A DNA stretch of 50,962 bases from DATLGB01 sp038232275 (GCA_038232275.1 JBBSIC010000020.1:1-50962), one strand, 5' to 3'. Shown: positions 23,395 through 32,029, counted from the first letter of the stretch. Notes: generated by a model not told the origin, from the letters alone. Made by a program: numbers and translations.

Positions 23395-23830
23395 CCGCAG
23401 CCCGGGCCATGCGCTCGCTCCTGGGCCACGGTGAGCGGCGCCACGGGCTACAACGTCTACCGCCGCAGCGCGACCGGCGCGTACGACTTCACCGCGCCAC
23501 GCAACGGCGGGCGCCACCCCGGTCACCGCCACGACCTACAGCGACACGGGACCCACGGCCGGCACGACCTACGACTACGTCGTGCGCGCGCTGGCCGGCT
23601 CCCCGGCCGTGGAGTCCGCGAGCAGCAACGAGCGCGCGGCGACCCCGATCGCCCGCCCCTCCGCGCCCGCCGGCCTCACCGCCGTGCCCACCGCGGGGGC
23701 CAAGATGACCCTCGCCTGGTCGGCCGTCGCGGGCGCCGCGGGCTACAACGTCTACCTCCCCCGGGACGTGCGGCGTCGTCGCCGGTACGCGCTACGTCAA
23801 CCTCGCCAGGCGACGATCCTTCGCGCGCGC
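23395..23830 (+). pseudogene. Fibronectin type III-like domain remnants
   Basis: Pieces in shifted frames read ATVSGATGYNVYRRSATGAY, TYSDTGPTAGTTYDYVVRAL, then PSAPAGLTAVPTAGAKMTLA and WSAVAGAAGYNVY. These are one complete and one partial FN3 repeat ('W..V.GATGYNVYR', 'T.YDYVVRA'), as found in actinobacterial surface proteins. There is no start codon or signal peptide, and the second repeat stops dead near 23765. It lies just downstream of the broken secreted protein and may be debris of a larger surface gene. Confidence 0.65.
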
Positions 23831-23950
23831 TCCGCCGCGTGCCTGCTCTCGTCGAGATGCGGTCGCCACTGCCACCGAGGAGTGCGTGCGTTCGGTCTCC
23901 TCCAAGGGAGCACGGCGCACGATTGCGCGTCAGGGCCCTGCCTGCCGGGG

Positions 23951-24283
23951 CTAGCCGCCGCTGGATTCGTGCAGCAAAAAGCCGGCGGCGTCGAGGACGC
24001 CGCGGTCGCGCAGGCGGCAGAGGCGGTCGTCGTCGAGCTCGGTCTTCCAGATCGCGACGGCCGCGGTGCCCTCCACCTCGGCAAGGCCGTGCCCGCCGGG
24101 CTCGTCGATGGCCTGCCGCAGCCACGCCAGGTCGTCGGACAGGCGGCGGTGGGGACCGCCGGAGCCGGCGCCGGACGCGGTGCGCTGCGCCCGCCGCTCG
24201 GGCGTCCCGGGCGGCCGCTCGAGCGTCCGGCTCAGCGCCTGCGTCCAGTCGGGATCGGGTGTGATCAGCTCGAGCAGGGCCAC
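23951..24283 (-). CDS. Hypothetical protein (110 aa)
   Basis: It reads LLELITPDPDWTQALSRTLE, DDLAWLRQAIDEPGGHG, GTAAVAIWKTELDDDRLCRL and RGVLDAAGFLLHES. Soluble, mixed alpha/beta, unrecognised. It lies 28 bp downstream of an RNase H-like gene on the same strand, so an operon is likely. Composition is normal for the genome. Confidence 0.6.
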   Translation of the reverse strand: MALLELITPDPDWTQALSRTLERPPGTPERRAQRTASGAGSGGPHRRLSDDLAWLRQAIDEPGGHGLAEVEGTAAVAIWKTELDDDRLCRLRDRGVLDAAGFLLHESSGG

Positions 24284-24311
24284 GCGCCTGTCCTTTCCGC
24301 CAGCTCGGACG

Positions 24312-24713
24312 TCAAACGTGCGCGTCGAGGCATTGGTTGACCAGGGCGTCCGCGTCGGCGTTCAGCGCGCGCTTGACGGGCTTGATCGACCACGCGTCGA
24401 AGCCGCGCAGCTTCCCGAGCGCCTCATGAAACAGCGGCTTCATGTCCGGGTGCTTGACCTTGTAGCGGCCGCTGACCTGGTAGGCGATCAGCTCGGAGTC
24501 GTTGACGACCTCCACCTCGGTGGCGCCCAGCGCCTTCGCCCGGTCGAGGCCGAGCAGGAGCCCGCGGTACTCCGCCACGTTGTTGCTGGCGCGGCCGAGG
24601 AACTGCGACGCCTCGTCGAGCACCTCTCCGCCCGGGGCGGACACGATGGCGCCGGCCGCGGCCGGGCCGGGGTTGCCGCGCGCCCCCCCATCCACGTGGA
24701 CGACGACCTTCAC
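24312..24713 (-). CDS. Ribonuclease HI-like protein
   Basis: 133 residues from the GTG at 24713. KVVVHVDGGARGNPGPAAAG carries the first catalytic Asp. NNVAEYRGLLLGLDRA carries the Glu, VVNDSELIAYQVSGRYKVKH the second Asp, and KPVKRALNADADALVNQCLD the final Asp. This is the compact RNase HI/'reverse transcriptase-like' type that removes RNA from RNA-DNA hybrids. A longer start (24767) would add residues without similarity. The following gene overlaps none of its catalytic core. Confidence 0.85.
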   Translation of the reverse strand: MKVVVHVDGGARGNPGPAAAGAIVSAPGGEVLDEASQFLGRASNNVAEYRGLLLGLDRAKALGATEVEVVNDSELIAYQVSGRYKVKHPDMKPLFHEALGKLRGFDAWSIKPVKRALNADADALVNQCLDAHV

Positions 24714-24771
24714 GCGGCCTGGTGGACGCGTCCAGGAGTCCCCTGTACCGACAAGACCTGCGGACACATCC

Positions 24772-24990
24772 CTACGCGTCGGAGGCTTCGATGTTCGGGA
24801 ACTCGCCGGCGACGCGGGTCCGGCGCCGGTCGCGGCGCTCGCGCTGGCCGCCTCCGGTGGACCCGGGAGCCCGGCGGGAGGTCTTGCGGCGGTCCACGAT
24901 GACCGTGACGTTGACGTCGTCGTCGTAGTACGTGACGAGCTTGTCGTAGAGCTCGCCGGCCAGCTCTTCGGGAACCACGCAGTAGATCAC
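24772..24990 (-). CDS. Small hypothetical protein (72 aa)
   Basis: The N-terminal half, IYCVVPEELAGELYDKLVTY then YDDDVNVTVIVDRR, forms a plausible beta-alpha-beta unit. The C-terminal half is basic and disordered (KTSRRAPGSTGGGQRERRDR). Not recognised. It sits between the RNase H-like gene and a zinc-finger gene, all on the same strand. Confidence 0.6.
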   Translation of the reverse strand: MIYCVVPEELAGELYDKLVTYYDDDVNVTVIVDRRKTSRRAPGSTGGGQRERRDRRRTRVAGEFPNIEASDA

Positions 24991-25030
24991 ACCGCGGATG
25001 CTACCCAGGTCGCGGACGCGGCGGCATCGG

Positions 25031-25765
25031 TCATCCGGCCAGGACCAGGCGGCCGCGCTCGTCCACGGCCGCGTTGACGACGCGCTGGTCGTCGTCGAGC
25101 TCGGAGAGCTCGGCGCCCTGGGCGACGCGCCGGGCGCCGCCCGCCTCGTCGGAGAGGTCGACCTCGAAGCGGTACCAGCTGAGCTCCCACATGACGAAGA
25201 TCGACACGACGCTCGGCTCCTGCTCGGAGGTCTTCACGGACACCTCCGGGGAGCCGAGCGAGCGCGAGACGCCCGCGACGGTGCGCGGATGGTCGGATGC
25301 GTTGTAGACCTCGAGCGCCCGCTCCATCTTGAGCTCGGCATTGGTCGGCACGGCGCGGACGTGGCGCGGTTCGCGGCCGAACTCCGGCATCGGCTCGGGC
25401 TCCGGGCGTCGCGGGGCGCGCTCGGTGACGACCGGATGGTCCTCGAGCTCGGCCGCGAGGGCGGGGTGCAGCTCGGGCTCCTGGGGCGCGTCGGACTCGG
25501 TTGCGAGCGGACGGCGCGGGCGCAGGCGGCCGATCAGCGAGCGGCCGCGGCCGTCCAGCGGCGCCACGCTGGTCAGCTCGTCGGCGCCCGACTCGCGGAT
25601 CCAGCCCTCGTGGGTGGCCCGCACCGTGCACAGCTCGCAGACGAGCCGCCGCTGCCCGCCGGCCAGAAACGGCTCGGCGCGCTCGCCCCGCAGCAGCGTG
25701 CGGCCGCAGACGTCGCAGATGACGTCCTGGCGGTTCGTCTTGATGTCACGGGAACGCAGCGGCAC
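25031..25765 (-). CDS. Zn-ribbon protein of unknown function
   Basis: 244 residues. An N-terminal four-Cys knuckle, VICDVCGRTLLRGERAEPF with LVCELCTV, would bind zinc. A Pro/Glu-rich linker follows (about residues 75-145), then a C-terminal domain (SVKTSEQEPSVVSIFVMWEL, SWYRFEVDLSDEAGGARRVA). The combination of a Cys knuckle and a strand-rich tail is common in actinobacterial proteins of unknown role. It starts 28 bp before the stop-side of the EF-G-like gene, same strand, likely an operon. Confidence 0.7.
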   Translation of the reverse strand: MPLRSRDIKTNRQDVICDVCGRTLLRGERAEPFLAGGQRRLVCELCTVRATHEGWIRESGADELTSVAPLDGRGRSLIGRLRPRRPLATESDAPQEPELHPALAAELEDHPVVTERAPRRPEPEPMPEFGREPRHVRAVPTNAELKMERALEVYNASDHPRTVAGVSRSLGSPEVSVKTSEQEPSVVSIFVMWELSWYRFEVDLSDEAGGARRVAQGAELSELDDDQRVVNAAVDERGRLVLAG

Positions 25766-25793
25766 CTCCGCCCGAGACTAGCCGCTGGAGCGC

Positions 25794-27866
25794 CTACGCG
25801 TGCACGCTTTCGGTCGCGTTCGCGATCACCTTCTGGGCGAGCTGTGCGGGGACTTCCTCGTAGCGCGCGAAGGCCATCGTGTACTCGCCCTGACCGCCCG
25901 TCAACGAGCGCAGGTCGGGGGCGTAGGTCAGCATCTCCGCCATCGGGACCTCGGCCTTGACCTCGGTCATCCCGCTCGCCGCCTCGGTGCCCAGCGGGCG
26001 CCCGCGGCGTGAGGAGAGGTCGCCCATCACGTCGCCCACGTGGTCCTCCGGGGTCGACACCGTGACGAGCATGATCGGCTCGAGCAGGACCGGCGAGGCC
26101 TGCCCCATCGCCTCCTTCATGGCGACCGAGCCGGCCAGCTTGAAGGCCATCTCCGAGGAGTCGACGGAGTGGTAGGAGCCGTCGAAGAGCCGGACGCGCA
26201 CGCCGCGCAGCGGGAAGCCCGCGATGACGCCGCCCTGCATGGCCTCGTGCACGCCCTTCTCCACCGCCGGGATGAAGCCGGTCGGGATCACGCCGCCCTT
26301 GATCTCGTTGACGAAGTCGAACTCCTCCTCGCACGGCTCGATGCGGATGTGGCAGTCGCCGAACTGCCCGCGGCCGCCCGTCTGCTTCTTGTGGCGGCCG
26401 TGCGCGGTCGCCGAGCCGCGGATCGTCTCCTGGTAGGGGACGCGCGGCGGCCGGAGGGTGACCTCGACGCCGAAGCGGCTCTTGAGGCGGTCGACGACGA
26501 CCTCCACATGCAGCTGCGAGAGGCCGGCGACGATCTGCTCGCCCGTCTGCGCGTCGCGGTGCAGGTCGATCGTGGGGTCCTCCTCCTGCAGGCGGTGCAG
26601 CGAGGTGTAGACCTTCTCCTCGTCGCCCTTGTGCGCCGGCTCGATCGAGAACGCCATCACGGGTGCGGGGAGCTTGATCGAGGGCATGTGGATCGGCTGG
26701 TCGCGCGCGGCCAGCCAGTCCCCGGCCTTCGTCTCCTTGAGCTTGGCGACCGCGCCGATGTCGCCCGGGCCGAAGGCCTCCGCCTGGGCGGGCGGGAGCG
26801 TGTTGCCGTGCGGGACCAGCAGCTGGCCGACGCGCTCCTTGTGGTGGGTGCGGGTGTTCATCACCTGCGTGTCGTGGTCGAGCTGGCCCTGGTAGACCCG
26901 GAAGAGGTTGATGCGGCCGGCGAACGGGTCGGCGCGGGTCTTGAAGACGTAGGCGAACATCTCCGCGTCCTCGGTGGGCTCGAGCGTCATCTCCTCGAGC
27001 TCCATCGGCCCGAGCCGCGCCGGCGAGGGCAGGTCCTCCACGAGCGCGTCGAGCAGGCGGTCGATGCCGAGGTCCGCCGTCGCGATTCCGCAGGTCACCG
27101 GGAAGACGTGGCCGTGCTCGGTGCCCTCCTCGAGCGCGTGGACGATCTCGTCGTGGGAGATCTCCTCACCGTCGAGATAGCGCTCCATCAGCGCCTCGGA
27201 GTTCTCGGCGACCTCGTCCATGAGCTTCTCGCGGTATTCCGTCGCGAGGCCGGCCAGGTCCTTCGGGATGGGGATGCCCTCGGCGTTGTCCTTGCCGGGA
27301 TGGGTGGGGTCGTAGACGTAGGCCTTCATGTCGACGAGGTCGATCAGGCCGCGCGTCTCGTGCTCGCTGCCAATCGGGATCTCGGTCGCCACTACGTGCG
27401 CCCCGAACGCGTCCTTCAGCGCCTCGAGCGTGCGGAAGAAGTCGGCCCGCTCGCGGTCGAGCATGTTCACGTAGAGCAGCCGGGCGACGCCGAGCTCGTC
27501 GGCGCGCTCCCACAGCCGCTGGGTGGAGACCTCCACGCCCATCACGGCGTTGATGACGAAGACGGCGGACTCGCACACGCGCAGGGCACCGAGGGCGTCG
27601 GCGACGAAGGACGGCTCGCCGGGCGTGTCGATCAGGTTGACCTTGACGTCGTGGTACTCGAAGGAGGCGAGGCTCGCGCTGATCGACATGCCGCGCGCCT
27701 TCTCGTCGGAGTCGGAGTCCGACACCGTCGAGCCGTCGAGCACCGACCCCAGTCGCGTGGTCGCCCCGGCCTCGAAGAGCAGTGCCTCCATCAGCGAGGT
27801 CTTCCCGGAACCTCGGTGACCGACCAGGGCGACGTTGCGGATCCTGTCTGCGGATGCGTGGGGCAT
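25794..27866 (-). CDS. Elongation factor G-like translational GTPase
   Basis: 690 residues with all EF-G domains. The P-loop is NVALVGHRGSGKTSLMEALL (residues 11-30). G3 is LIDTPGEPSF, where canonical EF-G has DTPGH, so the catalytic His is Glu. G4 is YVNMLDRERA instead of NKxD. Domain II (TRADPFAGRINLFRVYQGQL), domain III (LHRLQEEDPTIDLHRDAQTG), domain IV (HKKQTGGRGQFGDCHIRIEP) and domain V (SSRRGRPLGTEA) are present. Such paralogues (EF-G2/FusA2-like, TetM relatives) bind the ribosome but need not be the main translocase. The ATG at 27866 gives the normal start of domain I. Confidence 0.88.
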   Translation of the reverse strand: MPHASADRIRNVALVGHRGSGKTSLMEALLFEAGATTRLGSVLDGSTVSDSDSDEKARGMSISASLASFEYHDVKVNLIDTPGEPSFVADALGALRVCESAVFVINAVMGVEVSTQRLWERADELGVARLLYVNMLDRERADFFRTLEALKDAFGAHVVATEIPIGSEHETRGLIDLVDMKAYVYDPTHPGKDNAEGIPIPKDLAGLATEYREKLMDEVAENSEALMERYLDGEEISHDEIVHALEEGTEHGHVFPVTCGIATADLGIDRLLDALVEDLPSPARLGPMELEEMTLEPTEDAEMFAYVFKTRADPFAGRINLFRVYQGQLDHDTQVMNTRTHHKERVGQLLVPHGNTLPPAQAEAFGPGDIGAVAKLKETKAGDWLAARDQPIHMPSIKLPAPVMAFSIEPAHKGDEEKVYTSLHRLQEEDPTIDLHRDAQTGEQIVAGLSQLHVEVVVDRLKSRFGVEVTLRPPRVPYQETIRGSATAHGRHKKQTGGRGQFGDCHIRIEPCEEEFDFVNEIKGGVIPTGFIPAVEKGVHEAMQGGVIAGFPLRGVRVRLFDGSYHSVDSSEMAFKLAGSVAMKEAMGQASPVLLEPIMLVTVSTPEDHVGDVMGDLSSRRGRPLGTEAASGMTEVKAEVPMAEMLTYAPDLRSLTGGQGEYTMAFARYEEVPAQLAQKVIANATESVHA

Positions 27867-27942
27867 GCCAGGGGCTCCTCTCCGGTGGGTGTGCGACCGT
27901 CCCGCGACGGCGCCGTGCGAGAAGGTACTCCCCTGCGTCAAT

Positions 27943-28317
27943 ATGCGATGGGTGCCGCCGGATGGTCGCCGAATCGCCGCCCTCGGGGCCGTCCCGCTCG
28001 CCGCCGGCGTAGTGGTTCCGGTCGCGCCGGTGCTCGGCGGGCCCGCCCTGTGCCCGTTGCGCGCGCTGACCGGCGTGCCGTGCCCGCTGTGTGGCGCGAC
28101 GCGCGCGTTCGTGCTCGCCGGGCACGGCGACGGGCGCTGGCTGCACTACGGCGCGGTGTGGGTGGTGCTGGCCGTGCTCGCGCTGGTCGCCGGCCTGGCG
28201 CTGATGGCGCGCGGGCGGCCCGTGCCGCGTCCCCGGCGCGCCTGGCCGGGCGTGGTGGCGGCGGCCGCGCTCGCCTGGGCGTGGGCGCTCGCCCACGCCG
28301 GCACGATCACCGCGTGA
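27943..28317 (+). CDS. DUF2752 membrane protein
   Basis: 124 residues, three hydrophobic helices, and the DUF2752 signature CPLRALTGVPCPLCGATRAF with its CPxCGxTR core. A further helix, WVVLAVLALVAGLALMARG, follows. Function of the family is unknown. It is divergent from the EF-G-like gene and convergent with a DUF4190 gene whose end overlaps this one's by 11 bases. The ATG at 27943 is preferred; the upstream extension is not hydrophobic. Confidence 0.82.
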   Translation: MRWVPPDGRRIAALGAVPLAAGVVVPVAPVLGGPALCPLRALTGVPCPLCGATRAFVLAGHGDGRWLHYGAVWVVLAVLALVAGLALMARGRPVPRPRRAWPGVVAAAALAWAWALAHAGTITA

Positions 28318-28982
28318 GGCCGCCGAGCGATGCGCCGCCGGCGATGATCGCCAGGCCGATCAGCCAGAAGGCGATGCCCGCGATGCCGAGGCCGATCCCC
28401 CAGCCGGCCGTCGAGCGTCCCCCGAGGTGCGGGTTGGCGTCGATCTCCTTGCGGGCGGAGACCCCGAGGCCGATCGCGGCGATCGAGCAGACCAGCGGGC
28501 ACAAGAAGATGCCGACCAGGCCGAGCACGAGCGAGGCGGTGGCGTTGCCCGGGACCGCGCCGGCAGGCGGCCCGTAGGGCGCCGGCGTGCCGGGCACGGG
28601 CGGTGGTGGGGGCGCGGGCGGCGGCCAGTGGCCGGGCTGCGGCCGCGCGGGGTCCGGCCAGCCGAGCGGCGCCTGGTCGGCCGCGGGCGCGGCCGGCGGC
28701 TCCTCGGGAGCGGGCTGGCGCGCGCCGCTCGAACCGCGGGATGCCGGGCAACCCCGCCATGGGCGGCGCCGCCGGCGGCGCGAACCCGAGCGGCGGCGGC
28801 GGCTCCTGCGACGGCGGCTCCTCGACGGGCGGCGGCTCGGGCTCGGGCTCCCGCGCGGGCCGCGGCGACTCCGGGCCCGGCTCCCGCACCGGCGCCGGTG
28901 ACTCCACGGGCTTCTTCGCCGGCGGGTCGGGGTCGTCGCCGCCGGGCCCGAACGGCGCCCAGGAGGGGTGGTCGTCGCTCAA
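28307..28982 (-). pseudogene. Proline-rich DUF4190 membrane protein, split by a frameshift
   Basis: The start is a TTG at 28982 overlapping the whiG stop (TTGA): SDDHPSWAPFGPGGDDPDPP and a long Pro/Glu-rich region to about 28740. There the frame moves by one base to GARQPAPEEPPAAPAADQAP, then GHWPPPAPPPPPVPGTPAPY and the DUF4190 double helix NATASLVLGLVGIFLCPLVC and GWGIGLGIAGIAFWLIGLAI. Both frames are open and compositionally coherent, so a single sequencing error in the GC-rich repeat is quite possible. If real, the membrane part is lost. Role unknown. Confidence 0.65.
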
Positions 28983-29764
28983 TCGCGCAGGTTGTCGCCC
29001 TGCAGACGGCTCTTGAGCCGCAGCACGGCCTTGGTGTGCAGCTGGGAGATGCGCGACTCGGTCACGCCGAGCACCTCGCCGATCTCGCGCAGGGTCAGGT
29101 TCTCGTAGTAATACAGGGCGATCACGAGCTTCTCGCGCTCGGGCAGGGCGCTGATGGCGTCCGCGAGGCGGTCCTTGAGCTCGGAGGCGTCGAGCAGCTG
29201 CTGCGGGTCCGGGGCGTCCGGGTCGTGCAGCGTGTCCAGCAGCGACACCTGGTCGCCGGACGCGTCGGAGACCGCCCACAGCTCGTCGAGCGCGACGACC
29301 GTCGAGTTGGAGATCTTGACGAGCGCCTCCTGGAACTCGTCGACCGAGATGCCCATCTCGGCGGACATCTCCTCGTCCGTCGGCGTCCGGTGGAGCTTGT
29401 GCTCGAGCTTGCCGTGCGTGCGCTCAATTTCCCTCGCGCGGGCGCGCACGCTCCTGGGCACCCAGTCCAGTGCGCGCAGCTCGTCGATGATCGAGCCCTT
29501 GACGCGGGTGATCGCGTAGGTCTCGAACTTGATCTCGCGCTCGATGTCGAAGCGCTCGATCGCGTTGATGAGGCCGATCAGCCCGTAGGAGATGAGATCG
29601 GCTTCCTCGACGTGCGCGGGCAGGCCGGAGGACATGCGTCCGGCGACGTACTTGACCAGCGGCGAGTAGGCCACGACGAGCTGCTCGCGGGCACGTTCAG
29701 AGCCGGACGTCTTGTACTTGCGCCACAGGTCTCTGAGCTCGATCGCTTTGACGTTGGTTTCCAG
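28979..29764 (-). CDS. whiG: FliA/WhiG-family sigma factor, probably starting at CTG
   Basis: Sigma-70 regions are complete: ARMSSGLPAHVEEADLISYG and LINAIERFDIEREIKFETYA (region 2), HRTPTDEEMSAEMGIS (region 3) and YYYENLTLREIGEVLGVTES then RISQLHTKAVLRLKSRL (region 4). The best conventional start (GTG 29674) would cut off conserved ELRDLWRKYKTSGSERAREQ, which lies in frame just upstream. No ATG, GTG or TTG precedes that stretch before the XerC stop; a CTG at 29764 with AAAGGCACGGCC before it fits. WhiG directs sporulation or motility regulons; which applies here is not visible. Downstream of xerC. Confidence 0.85.
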   Translation of the reverse strand: METNVKAIELRDLWRKYKTSGSERAREQLVVAYSPLVKYVAGRMSSGLPAHVEEADLISYGLIGLINAIERFDIEREIKFETYAITRVKGSIIDELRALDWVPRSVRARAREIERTHGKLEHKLHRTPTDEEMSAEMGISVDEFQEALVKISNSTVVALDELWAVSDASGDQVSLLDTLHDPDAPDPQQLLDASELKDRLADAISALPEREKLVIALYYYENLTLREIGEVLGVTESRISQLHTKAVLRLKSRLQGDNLRD

Positions 29765-29785
29765 GGCCGTGCCTTTCGTCCCGGT

Positions 29786-30718
29786 CTACGCCCGGGGGTG
29801 GCTGCGCGCATACGCTGCCCGCAAGCGCGCGGAGTCTACGCGAGTGTAGACCTGGGTCGTCGAGATGGTCGCATGGCCGAGAAGCTCCTGGATGGCGCGC
29901 AGGTCCGCCCCTCCCTCGAGCAGGTGCGTCGCGAAGGAGTGGCGCAGGGCGTGCGGGTGCACCGCGCCCTGCGTGCGGGCGTGGCGCGCCCAGGCGCGCA
30001 GCCGGCGCCGGACGTCGCTCGTCGACAGGCGACGGCCGGTCTTGGACAGAAACAGCGCGGGCTCGGCGTCGGCGCCCTCGGCGTGCAACGCGTCGCGGCC
30101 GCGGGCGAGGTAGTTGCGGATCGCGAGCAGCGCGGGCTCCCCCGCCGGGGCGATGCGCGTCCTGGAGCCCTTGCCCTCGACGCGCAGCTGCTCGTTGTCG
30201 AAGTCCAGCGAGGAGACGTCGAGGGTGACGAGCTCCTCGGCGCGCAGGCCGCAGCCGTAGGCGATCTCGAACAGGGCGCGGTCGCGCAGTTCCAGCGGCG
30301 TCGTGGTGGGGATGCTGTCCAGCAGCGCGCCGACGTCGCCCGCGTTGAGCGCTCGCGGCAGCGGCGCGGGCTTGCGCGGCAGCGGCAGCAGCTCGGCGGG
30401 GTTGGCGCCCATCAGGCCGTGCTCGACCAGCGACCCGAAGAACTGCCGGCTTGCCGCGAGCTTGCGCGCGATCGTCGTCGCCGCCACCCGCCGGTCGGAG
30501 AGATGCGAGGCGTAGCGGCGCAGCGCCTTGTAGTCGACGTCGGCCGGATCGAGCTCCCGTGCGGCGCACCAGGCCGCGAGCTGGCCGAGGTCGATGCCGT
30601 AGGCGCGCCGGGTGCGCTCGGCCGCACCGCGGCGGCGCAGATCGGCGTCGAAGAGCGTCAGCGCCTCCCGCCACGCGGGTCTCAGGGGGTGGCTATGTTG
30701 CTCGTCAGCGGTGGCCAT
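29786..30718 (-). CDS. xerC: XerC/XerD-type site-specific tyrosine recombinase
   Basis: 310 residues, normal size. The SAM-like core-binding domain (RRGAAERTRRAYGIDLGQLA) is followed by catalytic residues: Arg in AYGCGLRAEELVTLDVSSLD, Lys in VEGKGSRTRIAP, HALRHSFATHLLEGG (HxxR), GHATISTTQVYTRVD (His and Tyr nucleophile). It resolves chromosome dimers at dif. The ATG at 30718 is preferred over 30727. It is 21 bp upstream of the WhiG-type sigma gene and shares its strand; the divergent small gene starts within the same CATG. Confidence 0.88.
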   Translation of the reverse strand: MATADEQHSHPLRPAWREALTLFDADLRRRGAAERTRRAYGIDLGQLAAWCAARELDPADVDYKALRRYASHLSDRRVAATTIARKLAASRQFFGSLVEHGLMGANPAELLPLPRKPAPLPRALNAGDVGALLDSIPTTTPLELRDRALFEIAYGCGLRAEELVTLDVSSLDFDNEQLRVEGKGSRTRIAPAGEPALLAIRNYLARGRDALHAEGADAEPALFLSKTGRRLSTSDVRRRLRAWARHARTQGAVHPHALRHSFATHLLEGGADLRAIQELLGHATISTTQVYTRVDSARLRAAYARSHPRA

Positions 30719-30995
30719 GTTCTTCATCGATACGACGTCGGGTCAGATCGCGACGGGCCGGCAGCTCGACGAGGCCGGGCTCTCGGATCCGGTGGACGGC
30801 CCGGGGGCGCCCTGGCACCGCATCCAGGGGACCAGCGACGCGACGACGCTCTGGTACGCCGTCATGCGCAGGCAGACTCGGGGAGTGCACATCGGTGCAC
30901 TGTGCATTCGCCACTCAGACCACCACGCCTCCCTGCTTGAAAAAGGCTGGGCGGAGGTGCCGATCTCAGAGATCGGCCTGGACCGGGCCGCCTAG
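30717..30995 (+). CDS. Hypothetical protein (92 aa)
   Basis: It reads MFFIDTTSGQIATGRQLDEA, WHRIQGTSDATTLWYAVMRR and IGALCIRHSDHHASLLEKGW. Small soluble protein, not recognised. The ATG shares the CATG with the XerC start, so the two genes diverge with no spacer and the promoters must lie inside the opposite genes. Its stop overlaps the end of the convergent L,D-transpeptidase gene by four bases. Confidence 0.6.
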   Translation: MFFIDTTSGQIATGRQLDEAGLSDPVDGPGAPWHRIQGTSDATTLWYAVMRRQTRGVHIGALCIRHSDHHASLLEKGWAEVPISEIGLDRAA

Positions 30996-32029
30996 GCCAC
31001 GTAGACCGGCGTCCCGATGTCGACCCGGTCGAACAGGTCCTCCACGTCGGGGATCGCCATGCGCACGCAGCCGTGCGACGCCGCGGAGCCCAGCGAGCCG
31101 AGCTCGTCGGTGCCGTGGATGCCGGCGCCGTTGTAGATGCCCATCCAGCGCGACTTGATCGGGTCGCTCGGGCCGGGCGGCACGACCGTCCCCGCGAGCG
31201 AGCCGGCCCACGCCGAGTCCGGCACGTGCCAGGACGGGTTGACCTGCTTGTCCTGGATCTCGTAGAGGCCCGACGGGGTCTCGAGGCCGGCCATGCCGAC
31301 GGCGATCCGGTAGTCCTTGGCCTGCTTGAGATGCGCGTAGAGATGCAGCGTGAAGGCGCTCCGGTCGATCACGATCACCGACGGATACTTCGACGCGAGC
31401 TCGTGCGTGGTGACCTTCGGCTTGACCTTCGAGGCGCGCACTTGCACCTCGCGGCGCGCCGTCCTGGAGATCACCTGGCGCCTGAGCGCGCGGCTCAGCC
31501 CGCGGGTGTCCACCTTCAGGCCCGCGTGCGCGCGCTTCGCCTCCACGCCGGAGCCCGAGATGTCGACCTTCGCGTCGACCGCCGGGCGCTCGAGCCGCTT
31601 GCTCACGCGCTCGACCAGGCGCTTGACGGCCCCGCGGTCGTAGGCGATGTCCACGTCCAGGCGCGCGTCGACCTTCCCGCCGGTGAGCCCGCGCACGGTC
31701 CGGCTCAGGACGCCGCCCGCGCGCGAGCGGTCGACGGCGGCCTGCACGGAGCGCTCGATGTCGACGGTCACCCGCGCCTGCTGGGGCGTCAGGGTGAAGC
31801 GACGGCCCTTGTAGCGGGCGGTCACGGGCTGTTTGAGCGGCGCCACGAGCTGGTCGCGCAGGCGCAGGCGCGCCTTGGCGGCCGTGAGGCCGCCGACGTC
31901 GACGCCGCCGACCGAGACCCCCTTGGCGATCTCGTCCTTGCGGCCCGAGTCGTAGGCGTAGACGGCGATGACGGCGATCAGCAGGACGCTGACGAGGCCC
32001 ACCGCGAGGATGAAGGATTTCCTGCCCAT
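30992..32029 (-). CDS. L,D-transpeptidase (YkuD) with VanW-type peptidoglycan-binding domain
   Basis: 345 residues: signal anchor FILAVGLVSVLLIAVIAVYA (residues 5-24), a ~100-residue PF12229-like repeat (VSVGGVDVGGLTAAKARLRL, VTARYKGRRFTLTPQQARVT), and a C-terminal YkuD domain. The catalytic motif is IHGTDELGSLGSAASHGCVR with the nucleophile Cys. The enzyme makes 3-3 cross-links or attaches lipoproteins outside the membrane. The ATG at 32029 starts directly before the anchor. The gene stands alone; divergent to it is an alpha/beta hydrolase. Confidence 0.88.
   Translation of the reverse strand: MGRKSFILAVGLVSVLLIAVIAVYAYDSGRKDEIAKGVSVGGVDVGGLTAAKARLRLRDQLVAPLKQPVTARYKGRRFTLTPQQARVTVDIERSVQAAVDRSRAGGVLSRTVRGLTGGKVDARLDVDIAYDRGAVKRLVERVSKRLERPAVDAKVDISGSGVEAKRAHAGLKVDTRGLSRALRRQVISRTARREVQVRASKVKPKVTTHELASKYPSVIVIDRSAFTLHLYAHLKQAKDYRIAVGMAGLETPSGLYEIQDKQVNPSWHVPDSAWAGSLAGTVVPPGPSDPIKSRWMGIYNGAGIHGTDELGSLGSAASHGCVRMAIPDVEDLFDRVDIGTPVYVA

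Noticed and set aside
24722..24928. Small rightward frame near the RNase H-like gene
   Set aside because: Overlaps a better leftward gene with a coherent fold; no start signal.
26040..28577. An 845-codon rightward open frame
   Set aside because: Antisense to the EF-G-like gene; composition is that of a GC-driven shadow frame with no domain.
28427..30940. An 837-codon rightward open frame
   Set aside because: Antisense to the DUF4190, sigma factor and XerC genes, all of which have clear family motifs on the other strand.
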